64,000 nucleotides of DNA from Streptomyces panaciradicis (lineage in GTDB: Bacteria; Actinomycetota; Actinomycetes; Streptomycetales; Streptomycetaceae). Under the pieces are notes generated by a model. The model was given only the letters and a program-made list of their open reading frames with translations. It was not told where the DNA came from and made no database searches. The first letter of the stretch is position 1; every line of letters begins with the position of its first letter. The position numbers were made by a program, and so were the translations under genes. The DNA lies in the NCBI RefSeq assembly GCF_023516615.1, contig NZ_JAMGBF010000040.1, positions 1 through 64,000 of the forward strand, written 5' to 3'. Shown piece by piece: positions 7,137 to 15,391 of this stretch.

Positions 7137-9842
7137 GTGAACAGACAGCGTCTCGCCACGGCGACCGCGATCCTGGGACTGCTGGGTTCCCTCACCACCA
7201 GCGCCTGGGCCGGCGGACCGGACCCGGGCCGGCAGGACCCGCCCGCCCCGGTCACCAGGATCCCCGCAGCGCCGGGCGCCGCGACCGCACTGTCCGGCTA
7301 TGCCATCCGGTCGACGGCCGAGGTCTCCGACCCGGCGTCCGCCGTCTCCTCCCCCGGCTACCCGGCGACCGGCTGGCACCGGGCCGGACCGCGCTCCACC
7401 GTCCTGGCGGCCCTGCTCGCCGACGGCGTGTACGCCGACCCCTTCTACTCGACCGACCAGCAAAAGATCCCCAAGGCCGACTTCCGGGTTCCCTGGTGGT
7501 ACCGCTCCGACTTCACCGTCGCCGACACCTCCGCGCGCACCTACCTCGACTTCAGCGGGGTGATCTCGGCGGCGGACGTGTACGTCGACGGCAAGCGGGT
7601 CGCCACCGCGAAGGACGTCACCGGCGCCTACACCCACCACGAGCTGGACGTCACCTCCCTGGTCCGCAGGGGCACGAACACGGTGGCCTTCCGCATCCGG
7701 CCCAACGACCCGGTCAAGAACCTCACCATGGGCTGGATCGACTGGCTCCAGCCGCCCCCCGACGAGAACATGGGCATCGTGCGTGACGTCGTGGTCCGCC
7801 GCGGCGGCCCGGTCGCCCTGCGCGACGCCCACGTGGTGACGAAGCTGGACGTCCCCTCGCTCGCCTCGGCGGACCTGACGGTCAAGGCGCGGGCCCGCAA
7901 CGACTCCGGCGCACCGGTGACGGCCACGGTCTCCGGCAGCATCGGTCCGACGACGTTCAGCCGGCCCGTCTCCCTCGCCGCCCACGAGACCAGGACCGTG
8001 ACCTTCACCCCCTCCGACGTGCCCGGCCTGCACCTGACGTCCCCGAAGGTGTGGTGGCCCGCCGGCATGGGCGGTCAGCCCGTGTACGACCTGCACCTCA
8101 CGGCGTCCGTCTCCGGCGCCCCCTCCGACACCGCGCACGAGACCTTCGGCATCCGCGACGTCAAGGCACCCCTGAACTCCGACGGCGCCCGTCAGTACCG
8201 GGTGAACGGACGCGCACTGCTGATCAAGGGCGGCGGCTGGTCACCGGACGAGTTCCTGCGCTGGGACCGAAAGTACGTCGAGGACCGCCTGAGGTACGCC
8301 CTCGACCTGGGCCTCAACACCATCCGCCTGGAAGGCCACCTCGAACCGGACGAGTTCTTCGACCTCGCCGACCGCTACGGCATCCTCACGCTGCCGGGCT
8401 GGGAGTGCTGCGACAAGTGGGAGGGCCAGGTCAACGGCGACGAGCCCGGCGACAAGTGGACGGCCGCCGACTACCCCGTCGCCAAGGCGTCGATGGCCGC
8501 CGAGGCCGCCCGGCTGCGCGACCACCCAAGCGTCGTCTCCTTCCTGATCGGCAGTGACTTCGCCCCCGACGCGACGATCGAGAAGACCTACCTGGACGCG
8601 CTGAAGGCAGCCGACTGGAACACCCCCGTCGTGGCCGCCGCCTCCGACAACGCCTCGCCCCGACTGGGCAGTTCGGGCATGAAGATGACCGGCCCCTACG
8701 ACTGGATCCCACCCGGCTACTGGTACGCCAAGCGCGAGGGCGGCGCCACCGGCTTCAACTCCGAGACCAGCGCGGGCCCCGACATCCCCACCCTCGACAC
8801 GCTGCGCCGCATGATGACCCCGGCCGAACTGGACACCCTCTGGAAGGACCCGAGCGCCAGGCAGTACCACCGCTCACCGTCGTCCACCTTCGGCACCCTC
8901 AAGCTCTACGACGACGCCCTCGCCGGCCGCTACGGCGCCCCCACCGGCCTGACCGACTACGTCAAGAAGGCCCAGCTCGCCCAGTACGAGAACGTCCGCG
9001 CCCAGTTCGAGGCGTACGGGCGCAACGCCACCGACGCCGCCAAGCCCTCGACCGGCGTCGTGTACTGGATGTTCAACAGCGGATGGACCTCGCTGCACTG
9101 GCAGCTGACGGACCGTTACCTCGACCAGGGCGGCGCCTACTTCGGGGCCAGGAAGGCGAACGAGCCGCTGCACGTCCAGTACTCCTACGACGACCGTTCG
9201 GTGGTGGTCGTCGACAACCGGCACACGGCAGCATCCGGCCTCACCGTCCGGGCGGCCCTGTTCAACCCCGACGGCTCACAGAAGTACGGCAAGACGGTCA
9301 CCGGCGCGACGGTGAAGGGCGACGGCGCGCACGCCAGGGCACTCACCCTGCCCTCGTCGGTGAGCGGACTGGCGACGACGTACCTGCTGCGGCTGACCCT
9401 GACCGACAGCTCCGGCAAGGAGGTCAGCCGGAACGTCTACTGGCTGTCCACCAGGCCCGACACGCTCGACTGGGCCCACACCGACTGGTACTACACGCCG
9501 ACGACGAGCTACGCCGATCTCAGGGGCCTGGCCTCCATGGCGCGGGTCCCGGTGTCGGCCACGGCGTCGACGGTGACCTCGCACGGCACGTCCACGACGA
9601 CGGTCACCCTGCGCAACACGGGCAACGGCACAACCCCGTCGCTGCTGACGGACGTCCACCTGGTGGACGCCGAGGGACGGCCGGTGCTGCCCGTGCGGTG
9701 GTCGGACAACGAGGTGAGTCTGTGGCCGGGCGAGTCGGTGACGCTCACCGCCCGCTGCCGCACGGCCGATCTGCACGGCTCGGCGCCGCGTCTGCGAATC
9801 TCCGGCTGGAACACGCCGGAGCACACGGTCCCGGCCGCCTGA
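7137..9842 (+). CDS. Secreted exo-beta-D-glucosaminidase, glycoside hydrolase family 2
   Basis: 901 aa. A signal peptide (residues 1-25, ending TSAWA) is followed by the GH2 sugar-binding, immunoglobulin-like and TIM-barrel domains. The residue pair expected from CsxA of Amycolatopsis is present: D474 in IGSDFAPD (acid/base) and E543 in FNSETSAG (nucleophile). This S-D and SETSAG pattern marks the exo-chitosanase subgroup rather than beta-galactosidase or beta-mannosidase. The enzyme would release glucosamine from the non-reducing end of chito-oligosaccharides outside the cell. It lacks the extra C-terminal carbohydrate-binding module of the roughly 1030-aa CsxA. It starts at GTG with GGAG upstream and a ROK operator overlapping the promoter. 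Confidence 0.93.
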   Translation: MNRQRLATATAILGLLGSLTTSAWAGGPDPGRQDPPAPVTRIPAAPGAATALSGYAIRSTAEVSDPASAVSSPGYPATGWHRAGPRSTVLAALLADGVYADPFYSTDQQKIPKADFRVPWWYRSDFTVADTSARTYLDFSGVISAADVYVDGKRVATAKDVTGAYTHHELDVTSLVRRGTNTVAFRIRPNDPVKNLTMGWIDWLQPPPDENMGIVRDVVVRRGGPVALRDAHVVTKLDVPSLASADLTVKARARNDSGAPVTATVSGSIGPTTFSRPVSLAAHETRTVTFTPSDVPGLHLTSPKVWWPAGMGGQPVYDLHLTASVSGAPSDTAHETFGIRDVKAPLNSDGARQYRVNGRALLIKGGGWSPDEFLRWDRKYVEDRLRYALDLGLNTIRLEGHLEPDEFFDLADRYGILTLPGWECCDKWEGQVNGDEPGDKWTAADYPVAKASMAAEAARLRDHPSVVSFLIGSDFAPDATIEKTYLDALKAADWNTPVVAAASDNASPRLGSSGMKMTGPYDWIPPGYWYAKREGGATGFNSETSAGPDIPTLDTLRRMMTPAELDTLWKDPSARQYHRSPSSTFGTLKLYDDALAGRYGAPTGLTDYVKKAQLAQYENVRAQFEAYGRNATDAAKPSTGVVYWMFNSGWTSLHWQLTDRYLDQGGAYFGARKANEPLHVQYSYDDRSVVVVDNRHTAASGLTVRAALFNPDGSQKYGKTVTGATVKGDGAHARALTLPSSVSGLATTYLLRLTLTDSSGKEVSRNVYWLSTRPDTLDWAHTDWYYTPTTSYADLRGLASMARVPVSATASTVTSHGTSTTTVTLRNTGNGTTPSLLTDVHLVDAEGRPVLPVRWSDNEVSLWPGESVTLTARCRTADLHGSAPRLRISGWNTPEHTVPAA

Positions 9843-9848
9843 ACCTGA

Positions 9849-9874
9849 GGGGCCCGGCCCGGCGGCCGGGCCCC
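9849..9874. terminator. Strong bidirectional hairpin terminator
   Basis: Perfect 11-bp arms GGGGCCCGGCC (9849-9859) and GGCCGGGCCCC (9864-9874) with a 4-nt loop, between the convergent stop codons at 9842 and 9882. Confidence 0.8.
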
Positions 9875-9881
9875 GCGGGTC

Positions 9882-11327
9882 TCAACTGACGTTCAGGGCC
9901 GTGTCGTCGATGACGAAGGAGGTCTGCAGGGTGGAGCCCTCGGTGCCGGTGAACTTCAGCGTGACGGTCTGGCCGGCGTAGCTCGCGAGATTGAAGCTGC
10001 GCTGGGTGTAGCCGCTCGCGGCGTTGAGGTTCGAGTACGTCGCCAGGGTGCCCAGCACGGTCCCGGAGCTGTTGAGGACCTGGACCTTGAGGGTGTCGTA
10101 GGCCGTGCTGGTACTGGTCTCCGCCGTGTCGACATGGAGATAGAAGCTCAGGGCGGCGGTGGTGCAGCCGGACGGGATGGTCACCGACTGCGACAGCGTG
10201 TCGGTGGTGGCGCTGCCGTAACCGTCCAGCCAGGCGTAGTACGAGCCCGAACGCGCGGACTCACCCGTCGAGTTGGTGATCACCCCGCTGGAGGCGCTCC
10301 AGGTGGTGCTGCCCGACTCGAAGCCGTTGTTGCCGAGCAGCTGGGCGGCGGTGCAGGTGCCCGAGCCCCCGCCGCCTCCGCTGCTGCTGCCCGCGCCGGC
10401 CAGCCACGCGGTGGCGTTCAGGGCCAGGGCGGCATTGGTGGCGCCGGAGTCGTTCCAGCCGTCGTAGAGGGTGTTGCCCGACTGGCCGGTGCCGTCGTCG
10501 ATGGGTGAGCTGTCGCCCCAGAAGGCGACGCGGCCGCTGCCGAAGGCGGACGTCAGGAAGAACGCGCCGGTGTTGCCGGAGTAACCGGTGCGGTAGAGCA
10601 GGCCCTTGACCGCGGAGTTGTCGGCGGGCTTGAGGGTGGCGGTGGTGCCGCTGGCGATGAGGCTCTTGGAGACGTTGCCGAAGGAGCCGTGCAGCACCGG
10701 GTCGGTGCTGTCGCTGATGGCGGACGGGTAGTCGGAGCTGATGCTCAGCGAGTCGATGGAGAAGCCGAACGGGTCGGTCGAGTCGACGCTGTTGTTGGTC
10801 ATCAGGTCGTTGAGGATCTCGACCGCGTCGTAGCCGTCGTTGTTGCGGTCGGCTCCGGTGTGGTCGGAGATCATGAACAGCCCGCCGCCGTTCTTGACGA
10901 ACGTCATGATCGCCGTCTTCTCGGCGCTGGTGAACAGGGTGTTGGGCTCCGGCAGGACCAGGGTGTCGAAGTTCGACAGGTCGGTGGACGACGAGCCGCC
11001 GTACGTGAGCGCGCTGGTGGCCGTCTTGAGGCTGTAGCTGCCGGTCTTCTGCAGCGCCACACCCCAGGACGACAACGCGCCCGTCCAGTCCGTCTCGGCG
11101 GACGGGGTCGAGTCCTGGCCGAGCGGATCGGGCTTGCTGGTCGAGATGATCCAGTCGGCGTTGCCCGCCTCCTCGGCGTGACCGTCGTCGAAGAGCACGC
11201 GATGGGTGGTGGCCGCGTGGGCGGGGGTGGCGCCCGCCGTGGCCTGGAGAGCGGCGCCCGTGCCGAGCAGACCGAAGACCGCGAGGGCCGTGGCGAGTCT
11301 GTGGCGGGTTCGGGAACGAGTGAGCAT
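9882..11327 (-). CDS. Secreted protein with GATase-like domain and C-terminal jelly-roll module
   Basis: 481 aa from the ATG at 11327, which has GGAGGT upstream. The signal peptide (about residues 1-38) ends near TPAHAATTH. The middle part ([20 protein letters not shown], then [26 protein letters not shown]) resembles class-I glutamine amidotransferase-like or ThuA-like folds that are often inert in secreted proteins. [12 protein letters not shown] linker leads to a beta-rich module of about 150 residues (NNGFESG...FVIDDTAL) like the C-terminal tails of Streptomyces secreted proteases. Substrate binding or cell-wall attachment is possible. No catalytic triad is evident and the function is unknown. 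Confidence 0.88.
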   Translation of the reverse strand: MLTRSRTRHRLATALAVFGLLGTGAALQATAGATPAHAATTHRVLFDDGHAEEAGNADWIISTSKPDPLGQDSTPSAETDWTGALSSWGVALQKTGSYSLKTATSALTYGGSSSTDLSNFDTLVLPEPNTLFTSAEKTAIMTFVKNGGGLFMISDHTGADRNNDGYDAVEILNDLMTNNSVDSTDPFGFSIDSLSISSDYPSAISDSTDPVLHGSFGNVSKSLIASGTTATLKPADNSAVKGLLYRTGYSGNTGAFFLTSAFGSGRVAFWGDSSPIDDGTGQSGNTLYDGWNDSGATNAALALNATAWLAGAGSSSGGGGGSGTCTAAQLLGNNGFESGSTTWSASSGVITNSTGESARSGSYYAWLDGYGSATTDTLSQSVTIPSGCTTAALSFYLHVDTAETSTSTAYDTLKVQVLNSSGTVLGTLATYSNLNAASGYTQRSFNLASYAGQTVTLKFTGTEGSTLQTSFVIDDTALNVS

Positions 11328-11382
11328 CCGGCGTACCTCCGAGTGGGGTTGGGGACGAGTGGTGCGGGATGCGGGGCCGGAC

Positions 11383-11417
11383 CTACGCGCGTAGAAAAAC
11401 GGCATCTGCGCGCGTAG
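11383..11417. promoter_or_regulatory. Twin palindromic sites upstream of the secreted protein gene
   Basis: CTACGCGCGTAG (11383-11394) is a perfect 12-bp palindrome. CTGCGCGCGTAG (11406-11417) is a one-mismatch copy. They are 23 bp apart start to start, about two helical turns, and lie 56-90 bp before the start at 11327. They look like a pair of dimer-binding sites for an unknown regulator. Confidence 0.55.
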
Positions 11418-11603
11418 AGACTCGGTCGCACGGGACCCGTGCGATTGATTGAACGGTACATGGCAGAACAGGGGCTGAACAGGCGTCACCGGCCCGGCCC
11501 CCGGGAGATGACCCGACGTTGACCCGTGCTTGAAACGGAACGGACTGTCCCCCTCTCCAGGGGGCATGTGACTGGTGCGGGGGTCTTCGAAAGAGGGGTG
11601 GAG

Positions 11604-11867
11604 ATGGAGATCTCAGGCATCATCAGTGCCATCGTGATCGGCATCGTCATCGGCGTGCTCGGACGGCTCGTCGTGCCGGGCCGCCAGCGCATCGGGATCC
11701 TGCTGACGATCCTCGTCGGCATCGTGGCCGCGCTGATCGGATCGGCGTTGGCGAGTGCGTTCGGCGTGGCCGACACCAAGGGCATCGACTGGATCGAGTG
11801 GCTCATCCAGATCGGCCTCGCCGCGCTGGGCGTCGCCGCACTGGACCGCACGAGGGCGCGCCGCTGA
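11604..11867 (+). CDS. GlsB/YeaQ/YmgE-family small membrane protein
   Basis: 87 aa with three hydrophobic helices ([39 protein letters not shown], and a short C-terminal one). The glycine-rich first helix and the GRLVVPGRQ loop match the transglycosylase-associated or general-stress membrane protein family. The ATG at 11604 is preferred over upstream starts because AGAGGGGTGGAG directly precedes it. Function in this family is poorly known; it is often linked to envelope or osmotic stress. Confidence 0.85.
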   Translation: MEISGIISAIVIGIVIGVLGRLVVPGRQRIGILLTILVGIVAALIGSALASAFGVADTKGIDWIEWLIQIGLAALGVAALDRTRARR

Positions 11868-12114
11868 GGGATGCGTCAGGCCCGGCAGGGGTCATCAGCC
11901 CTGGCGGGGTGCGGTGGTCAGGCCCGCCGACGCGGCTCCCCTCAGCAGTCGGCGGGCCCGTCGCCTCGACCGTGCGCCCTGAGCGGGAGAGTCGGACGCG
12001 GCGGGAGGCTGTCCCCCGGGTGGTGTACCCATGGACGAGACTGCCAGCCGCGCCGATCGGTGACGCGGGGCCGTTCGGCCCCGGACTGCGGTCCGAACAG
12101 CCCCAGTTGGCGAT

Positions 12115-13044
12115 TCAACGGTGCGCCGCGGACGCCGCCGACGCCGCGAGGCCGTCACGGCAGGAGGCGTACTCGGGCGTCCAGCCCAGCTCCCGCTCCG
12201 CCTTCGCCGAGGACACGCGCATGCAGGTCGACATCATCGTGTGCGCATAGGTCAGGGGCCGGGTCAGCCACAGCGGTACCGTCAGCGGCTTCGGCAGGCC
12301 GAACTCCTCGGCCACGAACAGGAGATGGGCGCGGAAGCCGAGCGGGGTGCGGTCGGTGACGTTGTACGCCTGGCCGGCCCGGCCGCGTTCGACGGCGGCG
12401 GTCACCGCGCGCGCCGCGTCGGCGAGGTGGATCCACGGCAGGACCCGGCCGTGGTCATCGGGGGCGGGCAGTTGCCGCTTGCGCAGCAGCGCCACGACGG
12501 CGTCCGTGCCGCCGGGACCGTAGAACAGGCCGAAGCGCAGCGCGATGCCCGCCAGTCCGGCCGCTTCGAAGGTGAGTTGCTCCTTGATCCGCATTCCCTC
12601 GATGTGCCGCTCCAGCTCCGGGGTGGTGCCGCGCGGACCGAACGGGTCGTCCTCGGTGAGGACGTGGTCGCCGAAGTCCCCGTAGCCGTAGCCGAAGACC
12701 ATCGACTCGCTGACGAAGCGCCGGGCTCCGGTGGCCTGCGCCGCCTCGATGAGGTGGGCGGTGCCGGCGACGCGCAGCGCGTCGGTGGCGTACATGTCGC
12801 GATGGCGCATCGGCGCCTTGCGCAGCGCGGTGGCGGCGTGGACGACGGTGTCGAAGTGCCGGCCGTCGACGGCGCGCAGCAGCCCGTCCCGGTCCATGAG
12901 GTCGGCGCGCAGCTGGTGGGCCGGTCCCCGGCCGAGCCCGGTGACCTTGTGCCCGGCCTCGGTCAGGGCACGGGTGAGGTGCCCTCCGAGGACGCCGCCG
13001 GCGCCCGCGAGGAGGATGCTCTGGTTCGTGTGGTTCGTCGTCAT
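12115..13044 (-). CDS. NAD-dependent epimerase/dehydratase family protein
   Basis: 309 aa from the ATG at 13044. It has the extended-SDR nucleotide loop LLAGAGGVLGGHL at residues about 10-22, and DLMDRDGLLRAV as the usual acidic strand. The YxxxK catalytic motif is degenerate: the lysine occurs in MRIKEQLTFEA but the expected Tyr four residues earlier is Gly. It may be an atypical SDR that binds NAD(P)H or acts on a different substrate. The 247-bp gap downstream, up to 11868, shows nothing I can assign. No strong ribosome site is seen. Confidence 0.85.
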   Translation of the reverse strand: MTTNHTNQSILLAGAGGVLGGHLTRALTEAGHKVTGLGRGPAHQLRADLMDRDGLLRAVDGRHFDTVVHAATALRKAPMRHRDMYATDALRVAGTAHLIEAAQATGARRFVSESMVFGYGYGDFGDHVLTEDDPFGPRGTTPELERHIEGMRIKEQLTFEAAGLAGIALRFGLFYGPGGTDAVVALLRKRQLPAPDDHGRVLPWIHLADAARAVTAAVERGRAGQAYNVTDRTPLGFRAHLLFVAEEFGLPKPLTVPLWLTRPLTYAHTMMSTCMRVSSAKAERELGWTPEYASCRDGLAASAASAAHR

Positions 13045-13130
13045 ACCGATGCGACGGACCCGGCCGCCGCGGATGTGACATCCCGCGGAAGCGAACCTCG
13101 CCCCGGTTGCCGGGGGCGGCCGGACCTGGC

Positions 13131-13907
13131 CTAGGGAACGTAGGTGTACGGAGTCGTCGTGGTCAGCGGCGCGAAGCCGAGGCGCTCCAGGATGGGCCTG
13201 CTCTGGCTGGAGGCGTCGACCTGGAGGTAGCGGTAGCCGCGCTCGACGGCCGCGCGGGCACGGTGGGCGACCAGCGCGCGGTAGACGCCGCGCCCGCGCC
13301 AGCCCTCGACGGTGCCGCCTCCCCACAGCCCGGCGAACCGGGTGCCGGGCAGGAGTTCCATACGGGCCGCGCTGACCGGTTCCTCGCCGGCGAGGGCAAC
13401 CACCGCGAGGATCGTGTCCGGTTCCGCCGCCAGCCGGGCCAGCAGTTGCTCACGCAGGCGGGAGCCGTCGGTGCCGAACGCCTTCTCGTGCACGTCGGCC
13501 ACGAGGTGCACGCCCGCCGCGTCGGTGACCGGCAGCAGGCGGACGCCCTCGGGCGGCTCGGCGTCGAGGTCCAGACCGGCGGCCTCGGCGATCATCAGCG
13601 TCTCCTCGGGCTCGGCCGAGAACCCGGCGGCCCTCAGCCGCTCCCCCAGGTCCACCGGCCGGTCGTGGCCGTACAGCTTCCACTCGAACTCCCGGCCCAG
13701 GCCGGAGAAGTAGTCGATCTGCTCGGAGATCGCGGCCTGCGCGGTCGTCCCGTCCAGGTCGGACCAGACGACGCCGTTCCAGCCGCGCGCGGTCGACACC
13801 TGGCGCACCACGCCGCCCACCCGCTCGACGCGCGTGCCGGGGCCGTCCGGCTGGGCGCCCTCGCGCATGTCACGGTCGAAGAGAGCGAGCACCGCTGCAT
13901 GATCCAT
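13131..13907 (-). CDS. GNAT-family acetyltransferase
   Basis: 258 aa. The C-terminal half carries the GNAT fold with the acetyl-CoA loop GGTVEGWRGRGVYRALVAHRA and the final YLQVDASSQSRPILERLGFAPL helix typical of the family. The N-terminal 130 residues form a separate, less typical half (possibly a degenerate second GNAT domain). GGAG precedes the start. The substrate is unknown. It borders the 17-bp minisatellite, which begins about 70 bp from its start. Confidence 0.85.
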   Translation of the reverse strand: MDHAAVLALFDRDMREGAQPDGPGTRVERVGGVVRQVSTARGWNGVVWSDLDGTTAQAAISEQIDYFSGLGREFEWKLYGHDRPVDLGERLRAAGFSAEPEETLMIAEAAGLDLDAEPPEGVRLLPVTDAAGVHLVADVHEKAFGTDGSRLREQLLARLAAEPDTILAVVALAGEEPVSAARMELLPGTRFAGLWGGGTVEGWRGRGVYRALVAHRARAAVERGYRYLQVDASSQSRPILERLGFAPLTTTTPYTYVP

Positions 13908-13974
13908 GGAATCACTCCAGCACCCGCCGCCGAACGCGGCAACAGCTTTACGGGGCGGGGCGGCGAGCGTCGGG

Positions 13975-14590
13975 GGCGCGGGCTGGGCGGCGTCGCGAGC
14001 GGCGTTGTGGACCGGTCGGCGTCACGGGCTAAGCAGCACCACAGGGCAAGCGGCATCGCACGCCCCTCGGCGTCACGGGCCGAGCGGCATCACGGGCTGG
14101 GCAGCGTCACGCGCCCAGGGTCACAGGCCGGGCAGCGCCACAGGCCGAGTGGCATCACACGTCCGTCGGCATCACGGGCCGAGAGGCATCACGGGCCGGG
14201 CGGCATCACGGGCCGGTCGGCGTCACAGGCCGAGCAGCGCCACAGGCCGGGCAGCGCCACAGGGCGAGCAGCATCACGGGCCGGCCGGCGTCACGGGACA
14301 AGAGGCATCACGGGCCGAGCGGCATCACGGGCTGGGCAGCGTCACGCGCCCAGGGTCACAGGCCGGGCAGCGCCACAGGGCGAGCAGCATCACGGGCCGG
14401 CCGGCGTCACGGGACAAGAGGCATCACGGGCCGAGCGGCATCACGGGCTGGGCAGCGTCACGCGCCCAGGGTCACAGGCCGGGCAGCGCCATAGGGCGAG
14501 CGGCATTACGGGCCGGTCGGTGTCACGGGCCGAGTGGCATGACTGGTCGGCCAGCATCACGGGCCGTGCAGCGTCACAGGCCGTACTCGG
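13975..14590. repeat. 17-bp minisatellite array (about 35 units)
   Basis: Degenerate tandem repeat of the 17-mer GGCATCACGGGCCGAGC and variants (GGCGTCACGGGC, AGCGCCACAGGCC). A higher-order 116-bp unit, made of six 17-mers and one 14-mer, recurs at 14265, 14381 and 14497, with an earlier diverged copy near 14146. The last copies are nearly identical, so they arose by recent amplification. Because 17 is not a multiple of 3, a protein-coding role is unlikely although several frames stay open. It fills most of the 887-bp space between the genes ending at 13907 and starting at 14795; the rest of that space holds nothing I can assign. Confidence 0.9.
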
Positions 14591-14794
14591 GCCCGATGCC
14601 GGGCCCTGGGCCCGGCCGCCGCACCGAACCTCGCGACCGTCTCCGCCGCCGAACCCCGCGGTCCTCGGCACGCCGGGCCTCACCACGGCCGCCCTCGCCA
14701 CCGCCGCCTTACCCCGCGGCGCGGTTTCCCGCCCCGCGCGGGCGATCATAGGCTCGGGTCTTCGAGGGTCGGGACGTGAGGAGGGCCGTACGGC

Positions 14795-15280
14795 ATGGTC
14801 GTGAAGGACATCGAGCTGCCCCATCTGCGCCGGTGCGTCGAGCTGGCCGCCGAGGCGCTGCGGGTCGGTGACGAGCCGTTCGGGTCGGTGCTCGTGGGCG
14901 GGGACGGCACCGTACTCGGCGAGGACCGCAACCGGGTGGCCTCCGGCGACGGCACCCGGCACCCGGAGTTCGAGCTCGCGCGCTGGGCGGCCGCCCGGCT
15001 GACGCCCGAGGAGCGGGCGGCGGCGACGGTGTACACCTCCGGCGAGCACTGCCCGATGTGCGCGGCCGCCCACGCCTGGGTGGGCCTCGGCCGGATCGTG
15101 TACGTGGCGTCCTCACGGCAACTGTCCGAGTGGCTGCGGGAGTTGGGGGTTCCTCCAGCACCCGTGCGGACACTGTCGGTGAACGAGGTGGCGCCGAACG
15201 TGGTCGTGGAGGGCCCGGTACCGGAGCTGGTGCCGCAGGTGCGCGCACTGCACCGCAGGTTTCACCGCGGGGACGCCTGA
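14795..15280 (+). CDS. Nucleoside/nucleobase deaminase (CDA fold)
   Basis: 161 aa zinc hydrolase of the cytidine/guanine deaminase family. The first zinc/proton-shuttle motif is HPEFEL (the H-x-E form) and the second is EHCPMCAAA (PCxxC type), giving one His and two Cys ligands. The likely reaction is hydrolytic deamination of a purine or pyrimidine base or nucleoside. The length fits single-domain members. GAGGAGGG precedes the ATG. It lies just upstream of the c-di-GMP/oxoamine synthase fusion in the same direction, with a 111-bp gap to it, and may or may not be co-transcribed. Confidence 0.9.
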   Translation: MVVKDIELPHLRRCVELAAEALRVGDEPFGSVLVGGDGTVLGEDRNRVASGDGTRHPEFELARWAAARLTPEERAAATVYTSGEHCPMCAAAHAWVGLGRIVYVASSRQLSEWLRELGVPPAPVRTLSVNEVAPNVVVEGPVPELVPQVRALHRRFHRGDA

Positions 15281-15377
15281 GACGGGCGGGACTGCGTTCA
15301 AGATGCAGCGGTGCGCGCCCCGTGCCTAGGCTCGACGGATAGCAGACCAGGTGGACGACCCGGTCCCCTCCGATGGG

Positions 15378-15382
15378 GGAGG
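15378..15382 (+). promoter_or_regulatory. Ribosome binding site deciding the fusion-gene start
   Basis: GGAGG is the only good Shine-Dalgarno sequence near the 5' end. It gives 9 nt to a TTG at 15392 and 3 nt to a TTG at 15386. A GTG at 15311 and an ATG at 15413 are in frame but have no such site. The TTG at 15392 is the preferred start. Confidence 0.55.
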
Positions 15383-15391
15383 CGCTTGCCC

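Noticed and set aside
13975..14590. CRISPR array
   Set aside because: Units are contiguous with no unique spacers, and the repeat has no palindromic stem typical of CRISPR repeats. There are no cas genes.
15311..15391. GTG start at 15311 for the large fusion gene
   Set aside because: No ribosome binding site; GGAGG at 15378 points to a TTG at 15392. The extra 27 residues are not conserved-looking.
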